From DASTGO01 sp035719045 (GTDB lineage: Bacteria; Actinomycetota; Actinomycetes; Actinomycetales; Kineosporiaceae), in the NCBI GenBank assembly GCA_035719045.1, contig DASTGO010000080.1, positions 1 through 15,455 of the forward strand: DNA of 15,455 nucleotides, written 5' to 3'. Each line of letters opens with the position of its first letter. Position 1 is the first letter of the stretch. Positions 6,911-12,900 of the stretch are shown here, in pieces. The notes beneath the pieces are model-generated. The model was given only the letters and a program-made list of their open reading frames with translations. It was not told the origin of the DNA and ran no database searches. Position numbers and translations under genes: made by a program.

Positions 6911-9900
6911 CTACGCGGCCCCGTTCTGCCGCCCGCTCCCGTCGGCAACCGAGTGCACCGGCGCCGCAGATCCCTGCACCGGCACTGCGGGGACCTGCGC
7001 CCTCGCCGCAGATCCCTGCACCGGCACCCGCGCCGCAGGGACGTGCACCGGCACCATGCCGAGCAGCGCCCGCCGCCGCCACCGGCGCAGCAGGTCCTCG
7101 TCCGGCGGGATGGCCGTCCCCTTGATGACTCCCCAGGTCACCCCGATCTGGGGGTGGCTCATCCGGTTCCACCAGCGCCGCGCGTGCCCCGCCCAGGACC
7201 GGTCCCCCGCCTCCGCGCCGGTGGGCTGCTGCCCGCCGTGCCCGCCCCCGTCACCGGTGGCGTGCGGGCCTGGGGCGCCGCCCTGGCCGGTGGACGACCC
7301 GACGGTCTCCGGGGAACCAACGGCCTCCGGGGAACCAACGACCTCGAACGACCCGGTGCCTCCCGTCGCACCGGCGGCCCCGGACTGACCGGTGTCCCCG
7401 GTCCGGTGCGCGAGCCGGCCGACCCAGCGCGGCGACCTGGCGATGGGGCTCCCCGGCGTGGTGCCCGCGTCCTCGCTGAGGGCCTGCCCGGCCTCCACCG
7501 GCGCCGGGATCAGGACCGGTTCCGCCCACCGGTCCGCGCCGAGCAGTTCACCGAGGGTCGGCAGCCGGCGGGGCCCTCCCTGGGCGGGGAGCAGGCCGAT
7601 CTGCGAGCCGCTGTCCGCGGCGGCGTCCGAGCCGGCGTCCGAGAGGGCGGGCAGGTCCAGGGCGGGCCAGGGCCAGGCGACCGAGGTGTCCGGTCCGCTC
7701 CAGCCTTCGGCCGCGCCGGTGAGCAGCGCACCGGCTCCCTCGCGGGCCTTCCCGGGTGTGATCCCGTTGACGGCGGCGACCGCCTCCGGCCGGGTGAGCG
7801 CCCCGGCCAGGTCGGGACCCAGCGCGACCAGGGCGCCGTCGGGCATGACCAACTGCCAGCCCTGCACCCCCTGCGGTCCGCCCTCTCCGGCGGTCACCGC
7901 GCGTTCGGGCGTCAGCCTGACGGTGCTCGCGGTCGCCACCACCGGCCGCCCGGTCTGTGCGGCGAGGGTCCGGGCCACCGCCAGGCCGTCACTGGCCACG
8001 AGCACCAGACCCTCGTTCGCCACGGCGGGCCGGTGCGCAGCCACGGCGGCGAGCGCCTGCGCCGGCTCGACCGGTTCGCCGTGCAGCAGCAGGCGGCCGT
8101 CGGCGGTGACCTGCCCGCTGAGGGTGGTCCAGTGGCGGAACGCCGGCAACTGTTGGGCGGCGGACGCCAGGCGCTCCTCCCAGGTGCGTCCGGCAGCGTC
8201 ACCGGATCCCGCGGTGTCGCCCCGGCCGGCGGTGCCGTTCCCGGCCGCGCCGGACCCGGCGGTGCCGTTCCCGGTGACCGTGTCGGGGCCCGTGATCCCG
8301 GGCGTCGTCGAGCCGGTGATCGCGGGCCTGGCGGAGCCGGGCGCGCCGGGGGCGGGTGCGGGCGGCAGATGCCAGCCGCCCTCCGTGGCCTCCCCGTCCG
8401 GGTGGCCCAGGCCGAGCCGGCGGGCCTCCGCCCAGCCGATCATCAGGACCGCTGCGTCGTCGGCCCGCACATCCGCCCGCAGGTGCCTGGTCGCCACCTC
8501 GGCACGGGTGGGTCCGGACCGGACGGTGAGCGCGGACTCGGGCCGCACCTCCAGGCCGACCTGGACCAGCAGGTCGGCGCTGACCAGGAGCATCGGACCG
8601 GTCCGGGAGAACGACTGGGTGTCCACCGCCTCGGACAGGCCGAACCAGCGGCCCGCCTCGCGGGCGGAGTCCGTGACCAACAGCGACCCGCTCAGCGCCG
8701 CACCGTGCACGTGGCCACCGGCGGACCAGCCCTGGACGGCCGACCAGCCGCTGTTGGTGGAGATCCCGTCGATGGATCCGCGGATGGCCGCCGGGGAGCG
8801 CGTCCTGGAGACGGTGGCCCAGGTCAGCGGCTTCGCCCCGATGAGGGTGGCCCCCAGTTGCAGGTGTGAGCCGGTGTCCGTGAGCAGCCCCGACGTCGAG
8901 CTCATGGTCATCTGGTAGGTGTCCCCGGCCAGGAACTCGTTCATCCGGGTGCCGAACTGGTTGTTGGACAGCGCGTACTCCAGCGAGCGCGCGAGGTGGG
9001 AGCCGCCGGACAGGGCGCTCGCCAGCGGGCCGCCCGCGTCGGCGAACGCTGCCATCACCTGCCGGGTGACACCACGCGACGCCGCGGGGTCCACCGAGTA
9101 CGGCACCAGGCCGGCCTGCGCGAGGGCGACCTGGCTCGGGTGCAGGGCGCTGCTCGCCCGCAGGGCGTCGGCGGCGTGGGGCGTCAGCCGGCTCACCTGC
9201 GCCGGGGCGGGCCGGTGCAGGGTGAGGGGCTCGGGCACCGCCATCCTCATCGTGGTCGACGTCGTGCGCCGGCCGGCGGCGGTGACGACAGGGCCCGCGG
9301 ACTCCACGGAATCCGCAACTGCGCCGGCCCGGTGCCACCCGGCCGCCTCCCCCAGCCGCCCGGCCACCCAGCGCACGGCCCTTCCCGGCGCCGTCGCCAC
9401 GTTCGCCCACTGCCCCGCGGTCAGGTCCCGCAACAGGCTGAGGTCCAGGCTGACCTCGGACTCGTACACCAGGTGCGGTGCCACCACCTGGGCCGAGGTC
9501 CAGACCTCGACGGACGGGCCGAAGGTCTGGGTCAGGCCGCGCCCCGCCGTGAACTGCCGGTAGGAGGTGCGGCTCAGCGACACCGCGCCCGCCGGGGTCG
9601 GCGCGGTGACCGACAGCGTGCTGGGCGACACCGTGCTGGTCACCGACTCCGACAGCGCCACCGTCGCGGACCGGGTCTCGATCCGCAGGTGGTGCCGCTG
9701 CAACCGGACGTCCCCCGGGTCCAGCCGGGCGACCAGGCGCGGTTCGCCCGTGATGGCCGCCTGGAGGTGGAAGTACCCGAACGAGATCCGCCCGCCCCGG
9801 GCCACCGGCGGGATCGGGACCGGCAACCCGCCCGACATCGCCTGGGACAGCAGGGACGGCAGGGCGGCCAGCGTCAGGCTGTCCCGGACCACCGGATGCA

Positions 9901-12900
9901 GTTCCGGATAGCGCGCGGAGGGCCCCTCCGCCAGCTCGGCGGGCAGCGAACCCTCCAGGGCCCGGACCACCGACCGGGGGGTGAGGAAGCGACGGCCGTG
10001 CCCGCGCAGCAGCTCCACCGCCTTGTCCAGCAGGGGTTCGCCGAACGACTCGGCGCGCACGTCGTCGAAGGCCTCCGGCCCGAAGACGACACCGTTCCCG
10101 CTGCGGACCAGTTCCGCGCCCGCGGGCACGACCCGCTGCGTGGGACCGGCCGCCACGGGCGAGACAGCGCTCTGCGGACCGGTCACCACGGACGGGACAT
10201 CCGCCACCCCCTGCGGACCGGGGTCCGCCGCCCGGCGCAGCGCCGCCGGGCCGAACAGCGCCGAGGGACCAGGCAGGGCCGCAGCGTCCGGCACGGCCGC
10301 ACGCTCGGGCGAGGCGGGCGGAGGCGTCGGCACCGCACTGTCGGACACCGCTGCCGGACCGGCCGCCAGCAGGCGCATCGGGTGGTCGGACCGGGGCACG
10401 ATGACGGAGGCGCCGTCCTCGACCAGGAACGTCTCCGCGACCCGGCGCGACCAGTTCTCGCCCGCCACGGTCGGCTCGAACCGCACGTCCCAGCGGACGC
10501 CCCGCGACTCGATGTCCACCGGGCGCTGCGCCCAGGACCGCCTGTCCCCGGCCAGGTCGAGGGTGAACGCCTCGAAGGACAGCGCCCGGTCCGTGCTCTG
10601 CGATGCGTTCGCCTGCAATCCCTGGGACAGCGGCACCACGCCCGCCCCGGACGAGGCCGTGCCCCCCACGGTGGCGCCGAGGGACAGCCGCACCGTGGCC
10701 GGCAGCCCGAGGGTCGTCGCGGCCTCGCTGTGCAGCCAGAGCTGGTTCTCGTCGGACAGTTTCAGCCCGACCCCCTCGGGGCCGGTGAGCATCCGCGGAC
10801 CCTCCGGAGCGGTCATCAGGCGCGGGACGATCCGCAGCACGCCGAGCACCCGCTGGCTGCCGGCCGCACGCAGGGGGACGGTGTACCCGTGGGCGGACAT
10901 CACCTGGCGCAACAGGATCCGCAGCGCGTCCGGGTCGAGGGTGACGTGCAGCTCCCGGACCGTCTCGGCACCGGTCAGCCCGCGCTGGCCCATCCCGGCC
11001 CGGTCGAGGACGGACGCCACCACGTCGAACAGCGGCCCGGTCCGCAGTTCCAGGATCCGTTCCTGCACGGAGTACCGGGTGGACGACCAGCCGCCGGGCA
11101 GGGCAGGCGTCAGGGAGGGCGCCGGGAGCGTGCGCAGCGCCAGTCTGGCCGCGCCGGCGCCGGTCAGCCCCGACGGCACCTGTACCCGCAGCCGCCCGGG
11201 CCAGGGCGCGATCGCGGGCCTGCGCACGACGTCCTGGGTCTTGATCGTCCCCGGACCCGTCCTCCCGGTGAGGCGGCGGCCACCGGCTGCGGCCTCGGCG
11301 ACGTGGGTGGAGGCGGCCGGGGTCACCCGCACGTCGAGCTCGGCCACGAACCGCACGTCCACCTCGAAGGCGTCCGTGGGGCCGCTGCGCGAGATCACGT
11401 GGTCGTCGCCGATCCAGGTCCCCGAGATGCCGACCACCGAGCGGGTGAACCCGATCGACCCGCCGGCCGCGACGGACGGGGTCAACGAGACCGGGGCCGA
11501 ACCGGTCAGCCCGCCGAGGCTCAGGGAGATGGTCCCGGTGCCGGTGACCGAGCGGCCCGTCTCCCGCGTCGCCAGGCTGACCTGCCACTGCTCACCGCCG
11601 TACTCCAGGCTGGCCGAGGCGTGCCCGCCGACATGCCGGGCAGTGCGCGGCTGGATCTCCGCCCGCACCCGCCCGCTCAGGTGGAGCATGGGCGAGGTCA
11701 TCCCGAATGCCTGGCCGATCGCTCCGCCCGCCAGCCGCTGCACCACCGTCGGGAACTGCACCCCCGCCTGGACCAGGCCCGCCTGCGAGACCCGCAGCGC
11801 GGCCGGGGAGAGCGCCAGTTCCAGCCCCTGGCGGAACTTCAACCAGAACGCCCCGGTCACGGCCTCGGCGGGCAGACCGAGATCCCGCAACGCCGAAGCG
11901 ACCGCGGCACGGGCCGACCGGTCCAGCTCCGGAACCACCCGGGAGGCACCGGTGATCTCGTCGATCAGGCCACCACCCAGACCCGTCCCGGCGACCAGGG
12001 CAGGCGGGGCGGGCGCCGAGGCCTGCTCCGCAACGGTCTGCGCCGCCACGGTCTTCACCGTGGACGTCTGCGTCGCCGGCAGCACGGCCGCCGGACCCGT
12101 CTGCGCCACGTCTTCCGCCGGAACCTTCTGCGCAGCAACACCTTCCGCCGGAACGGAGCCGGTCCCGGGTAGCGCGAGGTCGCGGAGCACGGCATCCGGC
12201 ACCGCACCGACCCGCTGCAGCAGGCGCGGCAGGTCGGACTCCGGCAGGCGAACGGTCACCTGCCCGTTCTCGGTGACCGGCCACCGGGCCGAGGCTCCGC
12301 TCTCACCCAGCCCGAGCCCCTGCTGGTCGGTGCGCAGCAGGTCCACCGACCACTTCAGGTCCAGCCTGACTCGGCGCATCGGTCCGTCGGGTAGCACCTT
12401 GTTCTTCGGGTAGACCCGCGAGGACAGGGCACTTCCACCCGAGTTGCTGGCGCCCATGGTCCCCGACAGGTCCGCTCCGAACGTCGTGGTCACCCCGTCC
12501 GCGTAGCCCACGCCGCCCTTGAACCCGCCACCGGCATTGGAGGACGCCGACAGGTTCGACTGCTCGATCATCCCCTGGTGCTTCTTCGTCACCGACCCGA
12601 TGAGATCGTCCGGGAGCAGGTCCAGGACCTCCACTGCGCCCACCTCCGCGGTGATCCGCAGCCGGCCGAAAGGCGTCCCCTTCACCAGCCCGTGGTCCTC
12701 GCCGAGCTGCGACGCCCGCTCCGGGCGGAAGACCGGGGCGTCCCCCACCGGGACCAGTTCACCGCCCTCGTAGGCGGCCAGGGGGAACCGGGTCGAGTTG
12801 AGGCCGATCCCGAGGTCGGGCAGGTGCCGCATCAGGGTCGGCTCGTGGACCAGGTTCTCCAGCGCCCACCGGGCCTCGGCCAGCGGATGCTCGACGGTGT

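Noticed and set aside
8199..11588. Minus-strand open frame of 1,129 codons, in another frame from gene B
   Set aside because: It overlaps gene B fully, is dominated by Arg/Gly/Pro/Ala without domain structure, and breaks off at both ends. It is a GC-driven shadow, whereas gene B's frame shows repeated modules throughout.
8996..12172. Plus-strand open frame of 1,058 codons opposite gene B
   Set aside because: Composition is Arg/Gly/His/Gln-rich with no recognisable motif, and it is antisense to coherent gene B modules.
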